From a bacterium (GTDB lineage: Bacteria; UBA8248), in the NCBI GenBank assembly GCA_022825065.1, contig JAJDYR010000015.1:138315-202314 (forward strand): a stretch of 64,000 bases of DNA, in the 5' to 3' direction. Under the pieces are notes generated by a model that was given only the letters and a program-made list of their open reading frames with translations, was not told the DNA's origin and ran no database searches. A program made the translations under genes and the position numbers. Shown piece after piece: positions 33,673 to 42,657 of this stretch (positions within the stretch are counted from its first letter, which is position 1; each line of letters begins with the position of its first letter).

Positions 33673-34866
33673 ATGGAAGGCAGGAGGTTCATTCGAACGA
33701 TCCGCCTGGAGAACGTCCTCTCCTATGGCCCTTCGTACGGGGAATTTCCCCTGGAGCCGCTGAACGTCCTCATCGGGCCGAACGCCTCCGGTAAGTCCAA
33801 CCTCATCGAAGCGCTCTCGCTTCTCGCGGCGGCGCCCGGGGATCTTCAAAAACCGATTCGGGAAGGGGGAGGCGTCCGCGATTGGCTATGGAAGGGGACA
33901 CCTCAACTTCCTGTAGCGACCCTGGATGTTACCGTCGACCACCCGAACAAACAGCCGCTCAGGCATCGGCTGTCATTCACGGAAACCGGGTCGCGGTTCG
34001 AGTTCGGGAACGAGGCCGTCGAGAACGAGAAACCGACAGGAAGCAACGAGAAACCATATCTCTACTATGACTATCAGGAAGGGCATCCTGTCCTCAACGC
34101 TCTCACCGGAGCGGAATCCCGAAGCGAACGGCGTCTCAAGCGGGAAGACGTGAAGCATGACCAGTCGATCCTCGCGCAGCGCAAAGATCCCGACTCCTAT
34201 CCGGAGTTGACCTATCTGGCCGGCAAATACGAACGTATGCGCTTCTATCGCGAATGGAGTTTCGAGCAAGGCAAGCCGCCGCGCCATCCGGGGCGAACCG
34301 ATCTGCAAAAGGACGGCCTTCTGGAGGACGCCTCGAACCTCGCCTTGGTGCTGGACGATCTGCTGAACCGCCCTCCGGTAAAGCGTGAGATACTGGAGCA
34401 CTCGAAGACATTCAATCAATCGGTCAAGGACATCACCACCGCCATAACCACCGGCGAGGTGCAGATATTCTTCCACGAAGAAGGCCTGGAACATGCCGTG
34501 CCCGCCACGCGGCTCTCGGACGGAAGCCTGCGCCATCTCTGCCTGCTCGCCGTGCTCTGCCACCCCGAACCGCCGCCGGTCGTCTGCATCGAGGAGCCGG
34601 AAATCGGGTTGCACCCCGATATCATCCCGAAAGTGGCGAAGCTACTCGTCAAGGCGTCTTCGCGCAGCCAGATTTTCGTAACGACGCACTCCGACGTTCT
34701 CGTGGATGCGCTCACGGAAACGCCTGAATCCATCGTCGTCTGCGAGAAGTCCGAAGGCGCAACGCAGCTTCACCGCCTCGACAAAGCCGAACTCGAACCG
34801 TGGCTCGAGCGATACCGGCTCGGGGAACTCTGGACGAGCGGTGAGATCGGGGGAAACAGGTGGTGA
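33673..34866 (+). CDS. AAA ATPase of the OLD/RecF-like class (defence candidate)
   Basis: A 397-residue ABC-type ATPase. Walker A is GPNASGKS at residues 35-42. The signature LSDGSLRHL is at about 281, and Walker B is VVCIEEPEIGLHPD at 303-316. A switch histidine sits in VTTHSD at 337-341. This order with an inserted coiled region (about 85-250) matches COG4637-like and OLD-type ATPases. The ATG at 33673 is used because GGGGAGAG lies just upstream; an earlier ATG at 33592 would add 27 hydrophobic residues. It overlaps the next gene and is flanked by the 147-bp repeats. The pairing suggests an ATP-sensing trigger of an effector, as in PARIS-like systems. Confidence 0.82.
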   Translation: MEGRRFIRTIRLENVLSYGPSYGEFPLEPLNVLIGPNASGKSNLIEALSLLAAAPGDLQKPIREGGGVRDWLWKGTPQLPVATLDVTVDHPNKQPLRHRLSFTETGSRFEFGNEAVENEKPTGSNEKPYLYYDYQEGHPVLNALTGAESRSERRLKREDVKHDQSILAQRKDPDSYPELTYLAGKYERMRFYREWSFEQGKPPRHPGRTDLQKDGLLEDASNLALVLDDLLNRPPVKREILEHSKTFNQSVKDITTAITTGEVQIFFHEEGLEHAVPATRLSDGSLRHLCLLAVLCHPEPPPVVCIEEPEIGLHPDIIPKVAKLLVKASSRSQIFVTTHSDVLVDALTETPESIVVCEKSEGATQLHRLDKAELEPWLERYRLGELWTSGEIGGNRW

Positions 34867-35465
34867 GCATCAGGCTCTACGTGGAAGGCGGCGGAGACAG
34901 CAAGACCCTGAGGACGGCGTGCCGCGAAGGCTTTGGGACTTTCATCGAGAAAGCGGGGTTGAGCGGGCGGATGCCCCGCATCGTGGCCTGCGGCGGCCGT
35001 GACAAGGCATACGACAAATTCAAGATAGCGCACGCCAGCCAGGATGGGACCAGCCTGCTCCTGGTGGACGCCGAGAGGCCGGTGGATCAAGCCGGGGCAT
35101 GGGAACATCTTCAAGGGGCTCCCGATGAGTGGCCCCGCCCCGGCGGCGCGGCGGACGACCAATGCCATCTCATGGTGCAACTCATGGAGTCGTGGTTTCT
35201 GGCCGACCGGGATGCGCTGGAGGAGTTTTACGGCCAGGGCTACCGGGAGAACGCGCTCCCGCAAAATCCGCAGATCGAACGGGTCGCCAAAGATGACGTT
35301 CTGGATGGTCTCGACAGGGCTGCCCGCGACACCTCGAAACGCGGCTATGACAAGGGAGCGCACAGCTTCGAGATTCTGGCGAAACTGGACCCCGAAAAAG
35401 TCCAGGACGCATCTCCACATGCGAAACGCTTTGTCGAGGCTCTTTTCAGGCTAGCGCAAAGCTGA
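34860..35465 (+). CDS. DUF4276-like / Toprim-like partner of the ATPase
   Basis: About 200 residues, starting at GTG 34860 or 34863 inside the end of the ATPase gene (overlap of seven bases or fewer). RLYVEGGGDSKTLR near the start and LLLVDAERPV at about residue 67 have the Glu and Asp-x-Glu arrangement of Toprim folds. HLMVQLMESWFLADRDALE and GYDKGAHSFEIL are typical of DUF4276. By analogy with OLD nucleases and AriB, it could be the toxic nuclease that the ATPase controls. That is inference; the family has no settled activity. Confidence 0.7.
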   Translation: MVSIRLYVEGGGDSKTLRTACREGFGTFIEKAGLSGRMPRIVACGGRDKAYDKFKIAHASQDGTSLLLVDAERPVDQAGAWEHLQGAPDEWPRPGGAADDQCHLMVQLMESWFLADRDALEEFYGQGYRENALPQNPQIERVAKDDVLDGLDRAARDTSKRGYDKGAHSFEILAKLDPEKVQDASPHAKRFVEALFRLAQS

Positions 35466-35505
35466 CCCTCTAGTTTCCTCACCTACTCCCCGATTTGCCA
35501 GTTGT

Positions 35506-35652
35506 GGCTTCGCCCGTCACCCCGAAGCGGTTTCATCCGGCATCCCGTAGGGGCGGTTCGCGAACCGCCCTGATTTGGGGATGAGGAAACAATTCCGACA
35601 TTAAGGCGAAATATCCACGGTGTATTCCGGAATAAATGGGTCAATTCCAACC
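35506..35652. repeat. 147-bp direct repeat, right copy
   Basis: This is the same sequence and orientation as 33391-33537, 2115 bases away, differing at four positions (all transitions). It starts 40 bases after the DUF4276-like stop. Such close copies on either side of two genes suggest insertion of, or duplication around, the cassette. Confidence 0.9.
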
Positions 35653-35926
35653 AATGAGCGAGAATCTTGCCGATTGACTCATGGTTTCATGTTCGCGCAA
35701 GAGCCAGAGCCTCTGCCGGCGCGGGGTAGAATGATCAGAAATCTCAAGCCCATGTTATCTGCTCCCTTTTTCCTGTTCGAACGAATACAACCAGGCTCAG
35801 CGAGCAATACCGCTTTCGGCTCACCGAATTTACCGGATGACAAGGCTCGCCCCGGTTTGTAAACTGCCCGGCGGAGAATGACATGTCTGCCGATGGCGCC
35901 TGACAACCGGAACGAAGGAACCATGA

Positions 35927-36004
35927 CTCGAGCGGCAGAAAGAGGATGCGAGGCTGGATGCCGCCATCGCCGGGAACCTGAAGACATTGGGATTCCCGAT
36001 GTGA
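35927..36004 (+). pseudogene. Possible remnant of a type I methylase (HsdM) C-terminus
   Basis: An open stretch bounded by a TGA just upstream encodes LERQKEDARLDAAIAGNLKTL and ends GFPM-stop. The pattern LDAAIA-x-NL-x-x-LG is the usual C-terminal end of type I HsdM subunits. There is no start codon or catalytic domain. It may be a relic of an older restriction system on the opposite strand from the intact one at 36883-42657. Short, so uncertain. Confidence 0.3.
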
Positions 36005-36015
36005 GGAGAGCGTGC

Positions 36016-36261
36016 ATGTTGGTCGGTGAGTTGGTCGAACTGCTTCAGGAATATCCCGCCGGACTGCGCGTCGTGGTGAACGGCTACGAAAATGGCTACG
36101 ACGACCTGACGCCTGAGCGGATATCCATAGCGAAGATGTGCCTGAACACCGGGAAACATGAGTGGGACGGCCGGCACGGAGACCCACCCTATCCGGCGGA
36201 AGAGACACCAGAGGCGGCTGAGGTCGTCGAGGCCCTGGTTCTCCGCCGCACGTCCAATTGA
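36016..36261 (+). CDS. Small conserved-looking protein of unknown function
   Basis: An 81-residue frame starting at ATG 36016 with GAGGAGAG nine bases upstream. The start LVGELVELLQEYP followed by LRVVVNGYENGYDDL resembles small proteins found in phage and restriction islands, which begin with a helix for a 'level' or regulatory motif and a VxxxGxExGYDD strand. It follows the HsdM-like remnant by 11 bases. No function can be assigned. Confidence 0.55.
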   Translation: MLVGELVELLQEYPAGLRVVVNGYENGYDDLTPERISIAKMCLNTGKHEWDGRHGDPPYPAEETPEAAEVVEALVLRRTSN

Positions 36262-36359
36262 TGGCCGGACTCGGAGGGGGAGCATGAGGTGGAGATTGTG
36301 GGAGGATAAGAGAGGCCTGTCTTCGCGTCCTATATTGCGGTCAGGCATCGATCAGCTAA

Positions 36360-36485
36360 AATGCCGACGTCGTCTCGGCGACGGGGACGGGCGCATTCGC
36401 GCGCCGCGTCGTGGAGAAGATGCTACCCGAAATGAACAAGTCGACGATTCGCGTGCTGCGCGATATTGCGGAGGAAGCCCCGTGA
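36360..36485 (+). pseudogene. Unrecognised coding remnant
   Basis: After a stop at 36357-36359, 41 codons stay open to TGA at 36483: NADVVSATGTGAFARRVVEK, then MLPEMNKSTIRVLRDIAEEA. It has plausible protein composition but no start codon at its beginning, and it overlaps the GTG of the next gene (GTGA), as coupled genes do. It may be the end of a broken regulator. Weak evidence. Confidence 0.25.
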
Positions 36486-36688
36486 TACCTTTGACTAAAG
36501 AACAAGCTCTTGAGGAACTAAGGATAACGGAAGAATGGGAGAAGGTCTTCGGCGGGATTCCGCAAGGGCTTGACATCATGGTCGGCCCGGCGCAATTCGG
36601 CATCCTGCGCGAATGCCTGAAGCTGAAAAGCACGGCGCCGCTGGATGCTTTCATCGAAAAAGAGGTGGCATCCGGGAAAATCTATTAA
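36482..36688 (+). CDS. Small hypothetical protein, 68 residues
   Basis: It starts at GTG 36482 with GAGGAAG upstream and overlaps the stop of the preceding remnant. The sequence has LTKEQALEELRITEEWEKVF and ends LDAFIEKEVASGKIY. It is soluble, acidic and helical. It could be a regulator or antitoxin in this defence island, but it resembles nothing known with confidence. Confidence 0.45.
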   Translation: MIPLTKEQALEELRITEEWEKVFGGIPQGLDIMVGPAQFGILRECLKLKSTAPLDAFIEKEVASGKIY

Positions 36689-36757
36689 GCAACGCTCCCC
36701 AGTTGTATTTTCCTTATCTGCTTTCCGTTATGGGTTGCGGGCAGGTTCGGTTTTGCC

Positions 36758-36850
36758 GTCATGCCGGAATGGTTTTATCCGGTATCCAGCGACTTTGCGG
36801 GCGGGGAACAAAACCGAGCTTAAGATGAAATATCCCCGGTGTATCCTGAA
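36758..36850. repeat. Diverged third copy of the island repeat
   Basis: GTCATGCCGGAATGGTTTTA, then TCCGG and further on TAAGATGAAATATCCCCGGT plus GTATCC align with the corresponding parts of the 147-bp repeats at 33391 and 35506, though with many changes and a different middle. It separates the small genes from the restriction operon. Confidence 0.5.
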
Positions 36851-36882
36851 GCGAGTGGGGGTTTGGGGTGGAAATGGGGGTA

Positions 36883-37608
36883 TTATACCGTTCCGTAGGC
36901 TTCACATAGAGAGTTGTGCAAAGTTTCGATTTGACTGAACTCAGCCCGCCTTCGCAGTTTGGATATATCAAAGGCAAGACAATACTCTAAGTCTTTTTGC
37001 GACAAATAGTAGTCGTGGATCAGCACTTCACGAACCTGATCCGATTCGTCCGTGTATTCACGCTCTTCGGGGTCATGGCTTTGGAGTAGAAACTCTTCAT
37101 AGCAATGCTCGATAACAGGTTTGGAGCGAGTTTGGATGTCGTCCACCGCTCGCAACATCTCACTGATCTTCTTGTCCAGTGCTGCTTGAGTGCTAAAGAA
37201 AATGTTCCCGCTTGCATGAGCAGATTTGTTGCGAATATCTACGAAGCCCCAAAAGTTTCCTATTTGTCCGTTGTCACAAGCAATGAGCTTAAGAATCCTC
37301 AGAACAGCTCTTTCACGTACCAAACTGAAGGCAAAGGGAGACTCGGCATCCAACAATTTCTTTTCATCCTCTTTCCCAAAACCAATTAATCCTTTTCTAA
37401 AATCCTCCGGCCAGACCGTTTTAATCTGCCAAAGATTAAAGTAGATAAAACTCATAGTAAGCATATGATAGGCGAAAAAAGAAAACTGATATTTACCGGT
37501 CTCGTAGTTCGTCTCGAAGGTATCCCAAAGAAATGCGATGTAATCCTGTTCAGCTTGAGTCTTGTAGGAAAGAGGAAGGTGGTTTGCGAGTTCGAAAGTA
37601 TCGTCCAT
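36883..37608 (-). CDS. HEPN-motif protein encoded in the type I restriction operon
   Basis: A 241-residue soluble protein without a database-style name. Residues 122-133 read FVDIRNKSAHAS. R126-N-x-x-x-H131 is the catalytic signature of HEPN ribonucleases, preceded by helical segments as expected. It begins four bases after the hsdM-hsdS stop and is transcribed last in the operon hsdR, hsdM-S, this gene. HEPN nucleases (PrrC, RloC) guard type I systems by cutting tRNA when restriction is blocked, so a similar role is possible. No ATPase domain is fused, unlike PrrC and RloC. Composition is AT-richer than in the neighbours. Confidence 0.6.
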   Translation of the reverse strand: MDDTFELANHLPLSYKTQAEQDYIAFLWDTFETNYETGKYQFSFFAYHMLTMSFIYFNLWQIKTVWPEDFRKGLIGFGKEDEKKLLDAESPFAFSLVRERAVLRILKLIACDNGQIGNFWGFVDIRNKSAHASGNIFFSTQAALDKKISEMLRAVDDIQTRSKPVIEHCYEEFLLQSHDPEEREYTDESDQVREVLIHDYYLSQKDLEYCLAFDISKLRRRAEFSQIETLHNSLCEAYGTV

Positions 37609-37611
37609 AGT

Positions 37612-40101
37612 TCACAACCTCGCCTCACTCACATTTCCATTTTCCCCCCACACCCTTGCGATAACCACCTCAATCTTCTTCTCGAAGCGTTCGATCAGCT
37701 TGCGGTTGGACTCGACCATGGCTTGCTCGGCTTCGATCTCGGCGACGATGGCTTGTTGGGTTTCGGGGGGTGGAAGGGGAACCCGCAAGGCTTTCAAACT
37801 ATCCTGAGTGATGTTGGTGATGTTCGCTCGATTGGAAAGGCTGACGACTTTAGCGCGAAAATCTGGTGTTCTTAGCAAGTGCAAGAGATATTTTGGCAAG
37901 GCAATATTTCTATCTGGTGAACATTTAATTATAAATCCACAAAAAACTATTGGCTCGTCAGCGGTAGCCATCAATGATGGGTAGCCAACGCCCTCTTCTT
38001 TGACTGAAGAACGAACAAAGAGAAGGTCGTCCGGAGCTAATTTCTTTCGTTGCACCTCAATTTCGGTTAATTCAACACGCTCCAGCTTCGTGCAATCAAT
38101 AACACCAGGAGAAAATATATCTTTAATATTAACGAAAAGCGTCCCATGCCCCATCTGATCCTTGGAAAAATTGGCACCATTTTGGAAATTAGCACACACC
38201 TCCCCCAACGCCACCATCGGCCATTCGGGATCGACCGCGATATGTGGGCGGTAGTTGTCGACCACCGCGCGCGCTCCGTCGATGACCTTCTGGTAGCCTT
38301 CGATTTCGGCGACAATTTCCTTTTGGATATCGAGAGGCGGGAGGGGGATTTGAATATCCCTTAACTTTGCTTGGTTGAGTTTTGGAACAGTTACGCCCGT
38401 TATGTATGGCGAGAGATCCATCTCGTTAAGAACTTCAATTAATAATCGATCAAGGATTTGATCACGTCTTGGCCGTAAAACGTGTGCATGGTTATTAACC
38501 CAAATTTTCCCTTCCACGGGAAAGGCACTCTGTTCATTTGAGCCCCACTTTGCTCCATCTTCACCGATCAGCACCAGTGGCTCATCGAAAAGATAGTCCT
38601 CAACATAATCCAGAACTCCCGTTGCTCCGTAGTATGGATAAGGACCCGATTTCCTATCATGTTTGGTTATCGGTCTTCTTAACTTGTCTAGAATTTCTAC
38701 GACTGTACCCAACGTCACCATTGGCCATTTTGATATAGAGCGAACCCCACTTTCCCGATACCTCTCCCCACCCAGATTGTATTCTCCGTTCTCCGCTATC
38801 TTCTCCTTCTCGACGATCAGCCCGTGTGTCGGCTCGAAATCATCCAGCGATTCCCCCGCCCGTTGGCGGCGCAGGTATTCGAGAATTTCCGCTTTCGCCT
38901 GCGGCAGGTCATTGCTATCAATCTCCCGCCGTTGCGCTCCCAGGTCGAACCCGTCGTTCTCGATTTTGAAGAAGCCTACGTGGTTCGTTCTCCTCGCCAG
39001 CGCCCTGTCCAGAATGAGAATGGAGGTCTTGACCCCCGCGTAGGGGTTGAACACGCCAGCAGGAAGCGAGACCACGGCGACGAGGTACTCTTCCACCAGC
39101 ATCTTGCGAAGCCGCCTGTGGGCGTTTTGGCTCTGGAAGATGATTCCCTCAGGCACGATGACTCCCGCGCGCGCGCGGCCCCCCGGTGTTAGATGAGTGG
39201 CCATGTAGTCCACGAAGAGCACCTCGCTGCGCCTGGATTGAACGGAAAATCGATCGTGCGGCTGGATGCCGCCTCTGGGCGACATGAACGGGGGGTTCGC
39301 CAGAATCACGTCCGCATGTTCGTTCCATCGATCCTCGTAGGTGAGCGTGTCGTACTCGAAAATATGCGGGTCGGTGAACCCGTGCAGGTACATGTTCGCC
39401 AGCGAAAGCCGCACCATGTCGGGCGAAATATCGTAGCCCATGAGGTTCGCCGCCAGCCGCGTCCGCTCCTCGGAAGTCAGGCTGCTCTCGCCGTTTTCAT
39501 CCATGTTCGCCTGCAAGATGTGCTTATAGGCGGAGATGAGAAAGCCTGCGGTGCCGCAGGCAGGGTCGAGTATCTTCTCGTCTTTTTGGGGGTCGACTAT
39601 CTCGACGATGAAGTCGATGATGTGGCGCGGCGTGCGGAACTGCCCGGCATCTCCCTGTGCTCCTAGAACGGAGAGCAGGTATTCGAAGGCGTCGCCCAGC
39701 CGTTCGGAGTGATCGTAAATAAACTCGTCGATGACCTTGAGAAACATGCGCAGCGTTTCGGGGTCTCGGTATGGAAGGAAGGCGTTTTTGAAAATATCCC
39801 GAAACAGTTGGGGGACGCCCGGGTTCTCCGGCATCTTCGTGATGGCCTCGGCGTAGAGGTTCAGGGTTTCATGGCCGCCCAGACCCGCGCGGGTCAGCTT
39901 CGCCCATCCGTAGCGGGCAAAATCATCAATGAAGAATTTGCGCCGTCCACCCAACTCCTCGCTCATGGCGTCCATGTCGTCCATGAACTTGTAGATGAGA
40001 GCGATGGTGATCTGTTCGACCTGGCTTTTGGGGTCGGGAACCTTCCCAACGAGGATGTCGCGGGCGGTGTCGATGCGGCGTTTCGTTTCGGCGTCCAGCA
40101 T
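37612..40101 (-). CDS. hsdM: Type I restriction methylase-specificity fusion (HsdM-HsdS)
   Basis: An 829-residue fusion. Residues 1-455 are the N6-adenine methylase: GQFRTPRHI (154), motif I LDPACGTAGF (178-187) and motif IV NPPF (269-272). From about 459 the HsdS part begins with WPMVTLGTVVEIL and carries two target-recognition regions, each ending in a helix (LPPLDIQKEIVAEIEGYQ and LPPPETQQAIVAEIEAEQ). The repeated WPM-V-LG start at about 650 opens the second one. One protein therefore both reads and methylates the split target site. Target sequence unknown. It starts 12 bases after hsdR. Confidence 0.9.
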   Translation of the reverse strand: MLDAETKRRIDTARDILVGKVPDPKSQVEQITIALIYKFMDDMDAMSEELGGRRKFFIDDFARYGWAKLTRAGLGGHETLNLYAEAITKMPENPGVPQLFRDIFKNAFLPYRDPETLRMFLKVIDEFIYDHSERLGDAFEYLLSVLGAQGDAGQFRTPRHIIDFIVEIVDPQKDEKILDPACGTAGFLISAYKHILQANMDENGESSLTSEERTRLAANLMGYDISPDMVRLSLANMYLHGFTDPHIFEYDTLTYEDRWNEHADVILANPPFMSPRGGIQPHDRFSVQSRRSEVLFVDYMATHLTPGGRARAGVIVPEGIIFQSQNAHRRLRKMLVEEYLVAVVSLPAGVFNPYAGVKTSILILDRALARRTNHVGFFKIENDGFDLGAQRREIDSNDLPQAKAEILEYLRRQRAGESLDDFEPTHGLIVEKEKIAENGEYNLGGERYRESGVRSISKWPMVTLGTVVEILDKLRRPITKHDRKSGPYPYYGATGVLDYVEDYLFDEPLVLIGEDGAKWGSNEQSAFPVEGKIWVNNHAHVLRPRRDQILDRLLIEVLNEMDLSPYITGVTVPKLNQAKLRDIQIPLPPLDIQKEIVAEIEGYQKVIDGARAVVDNYRPHIAVDPEWPMVALGEVCANFQNGANFSKDQMGHGTLFVNIKDIFSPGVIDCTKLERVELTEIEVQRKKLAPDDLLFVRSSVKEEGVGYPSLMATADEPIVFCGFIIKCSPDRNIALPKYLLHLLRTPDFRAKVVSLSNRANITNITQDSLKALRVPLPPPETQQAIVAEIEAEQAMVESNRKLIERFEKKIEVVIARVWGENGNVSEARL

Positions 40102-40113
40102 GAGGGCTTTTTC

Positions 40114-42657
40114 CTATGGATATGGCGCAAACTTGTTCAGGGAAACGTAATCCCTGATGTAGTCCGGAATAAGTCGGCGGTATTTCTCCGGCACGGCGCT
40201 GAAGGTAGCGAAGGAGAGAGCCGGTTCCGTGGCGAGCTCGGCGTATTGCTTCTCGTTGATGATGGCGCGAATCCTGTCGCTCGTGAGGTACGCCTCGAAG
40301 TAGCTCCGCATTGCTGAAATGGCGCCCGCCTCCTCCGGCTCGTAATCGGCGAGGAACTTGGCGAATTCCTCCTCCAGGAGGTCGCGCTTCGACTTGAACT
40401 CGGGGATGAGGTCGAAGACTCTCTCCAGAATCTCGCGCAGGGTGAGGCGGCGGTCTGCGTCGACGGCCCTTCGCAGTTTTTCGAGGTTGTAATATTCCTC
40501 GGGCTTGTCGAACACCTCTCGCTGAACATAGTCATCCAAACGTTCCCACTCGCCTTGGGCGACGGCGGCGGCGATGGCCGCATCCCCCCGCACGGTCTCG
40601 CTGAACCTCTCGAAGAGCATGCGGTCGACTTTCATCCCCCGGGGGCCGATTGTCTCCTCTTGAATTGTCGAGAGGATGTCCTCGCCCAGGTATTCATAAC
40701 CGTCCCTCAGAACCGGCCCGTTGCCATCCACGCTATTGCCACTCTCACCGCGACCACGACTCTGCGGCAGCTTCAAAACCTCGTCGTAGTTGAACTCGGT
40801 CTCGAAGTATTCACAGTTGGCGAAGAAATCGAAGAGCTTGAACGCCGTTTTTTCCGGCGCGGCCACGTCTTGTTTGAGTCGCTCATCCAGAAGTTGTTCG
40901 CGGAAATCATGTCTGCGCGTGCCGCGCCCTTTAATCTGCACGAAATCGGTGGGCGAGAATATGGGGCGAAACAGGCCGAGGTTCAAGACATCCGTACAGT
41001 CGTAACCCGTCGTCATCATGCCCACCGTTACGCAGACACGGGCCTTGCTGGTCCGGTAGCTCTCCAGAAAGTTGGCCATGCCGAGCAGGTTGTTGTTCGC
41101 GAAATTGATGGTGAACTGCTGCGCGTCGGCGACCTGGGAGGTTACCTGCACGGCGAAGTCGGACTGGTATTTCCCCGGATACATCTTGTCGGCGATCTCG
41201 TTCAATATCTGCGCGAGCTTGGCCGCGTGGTTCTGGCTTACGGCGAAGACGATAGATTTTCCAATCTCCCCGCTCACGGGATCGCGCAGGGCGTTCTCCA
41301 GGAAGGTTTTGCAAAAGACCTGGTTGGTGGCTTCGGCGTAGAAGCGTTTTTCGAAATCGCGCTTCCGGTAAGCCTCCTCATGCTCCTCACCCTCAACGTC
41401 GGTGAACGCGGCCACGAAGCCCTCATCCGAGAGAATCTGCGTGGTCACGTCCGTCCGCGCGTCCACCACGGTCGGATTGATCAGGTATCTCTCCCGCACG
41501 CCGTCGAGCAGCGAATAGCGGAAGGTGGGTTCTCCGCTCTCGCAGCCGAAAGTGCGGTAGGTGTCGCGCAGCAGGCGGCGTTCGACCGCGCGCGGATCGT
41601 GGATTGTCGCGTTTACCTCGTCAAAATTTTTCAGGTAGTCGCGGGGCGTCGCCGTCAAGCCCAGCTTGTAGCCCACGAAAAAATCGAACACCGCGCGGGC
41701 GTTGCCGCCTATCGAGCGGTGCGCCTCGTCTGAAATCACCAGGTCGAAGTCCGTCGGCGAGAAAAGCCGACGATACTTGTTGTCGACCTGAAGCGATTGC
41801 ACGGTGGTAACAACGATTTCGGCGCGCCGCCAGTCGTCCCGATTCTGCTTGTAGATCACTGTCTGGCAGTCCGCCGAAAGCAGCTCCCTGAAAGCCTTAT
41901 AAGCCTGATCTTCAAGTTCCAGTCTGTCCACCAGAAAGAGCACCCGGCGGGCGTTGCGCGTGCGCAGGAACAGCTTGATGACGGCGGCGGCGGTGAGCGT
42001 CTTGCCCGTGCCGGTCGCCATCTCGAACAGGAAGCGGTCGCTGCCGCCTTTCACCGCCCCTTGCAGCGCATGAACCGCCCGCAGTTGATAGGGGCGCAGA
42101 AAGCGCAGCTTGTTGACCCGCTTGAATTCTTCGCGCTCGTTCTCATTCTTCCAGGCGGCCTGATTGGCGTAGTTCGGCTGCTGGGTGAGGACGATGTAGT
42201 CATCGCCGACTGGTTCGTCGATCAGAGCCTGCGGATTGGGGGAATAATCCCGGCGGCCGGATGCCGAATCAGGTGTCGGAAACGCGACGATGGGATGCGG
42301 GTTGCCGTGATCTAGATCCCAGTAATAGTGCTGGCTGCCGTTCGAGAGAATGACGAAGCGGCAGTCCTGCGAGCGGGCGTACCTGCGGGCCTGCTCCTTG
42401 CCAACGAGCGGGGTCTTGTCCTCGGACTTCGCCTCCAGGACGATGAAGGGGTATCCATTCTCGTCTAGCAGGAGAAAGTCGATGAAGCCTCTGGATGTTC
42501 GCTCGAAGTCATCGCCCAGGGCGTCGAGGTCTTGCGTCGTGATGGTGACGCTCGGTTCCAGGCAGATATTGGCGGGCTTTCCGTCTTCGGCGAAAAAGCG
42601 CCAGCCCGCCTCTTCGAGCAGCCTGTTTATCTTGACACGCGCAGCCGCCTCGCTCAT
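40114..42657 (-). CDS. hsdR: Type I restriction enzyme R subunit (HsdR)
   Basis: An 847-residue motor and nuclease subunit. The N-terminal nuclease has Asp60 in GFIDFLLL and E75-A-K77 in IVLEAK, the PD-ExK pattern. The SF2 helicase has Walker A ATGTGKT (about 214-220), DEAH at 310-313 and SAT-like TATPRDYLK, with TVGMMTTGYD further on. It cuts unmodified DNA after ATP-driven translocation with the methylase-specificity protein. It is the first gene of the operon. The promoter should lie in 42658-42800 (minus direction). Confidence 0.94.
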   Translation of the reverse strand: MSEAAARVKINRLLEEAGWRFFAEDGKPANICLEPSVTITTQDLDALGDDFERTSRGFIDFLLLDENGYPFIVLEAKSEDKTPLVGKEQARRYARSQDCRFVILSNGSQHYYWDLDHGNPHPIVAFPTPDSASGRRDYSPNPQALIDEPVGDDYIVLTQQPNYANQAAWKNENEREEFKRVNKLRFLRPYQLRAVHALQGAVKGGSDRFLFEMATGTGKTLTAAAVIKLFLRTRNARRVLFLVDRLELEDQAYKAFRELLSADCQTVIYKQNRDDWRRAEIVVTTVQSLQVDNKYRRLFSPTDFDLVISDEAHRSIGGNARAVFDFFVGYKLGLTATPRDYLKNFDEVNATIHDPRAVERRLLRDTYRTFGCESGEPTFRYSLLDGVRERYLINPTVVDARTDVTTQILSDEGFVAAFTDVEGEEHEEAYRKRDFEKRFYAEATNQVFCKTFLENALRDPVSGEIGKSIVFAVSQNHAAKLAQILNEIADKMYPGKYQSDFAVQVTSQVADAQQFTINFANNNLLGMANFLESYRTSKARVCVTVGMMTTGYDCTDVLNLGLFRPIFSPTDFVQIKGRGTRRHDFREQLLDERLKQDVAAPEKTAFKLFDFFANCEYFETEFNYDEVLKLPQSRGRGESGNSVDGNGPVLRDGYEYLGEDILSTIQEETIGPRGMKVDRMLFERFSETVRGDAAIAAAVAQGEWERLDDYVQREVFDKPEEYYNLEKLRRAVDADRRLTLREILERVFDLIPEFKSKRDLLEEEFAKFLADYEPEEAGAISAMRSYFEAYLTSDRIRAIINEKQYAELATEPALSFATFSAVPEKYRRLIPDYIRDYVSLNKFAPYP

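Noticed and set aside
33673..35465. PARIS defence system proper
   Set aside because: The ATPase resembles AriA-like proteins, but the partner looks like DUF4276 rather than the DUF4435 of AriB, so only an analogy is made.
36881..37608. hsdS as a separate gene
   Set aside because: The gene after the methylase lacks target-recognition regions; both are fused to the methylase at 37612-40101.
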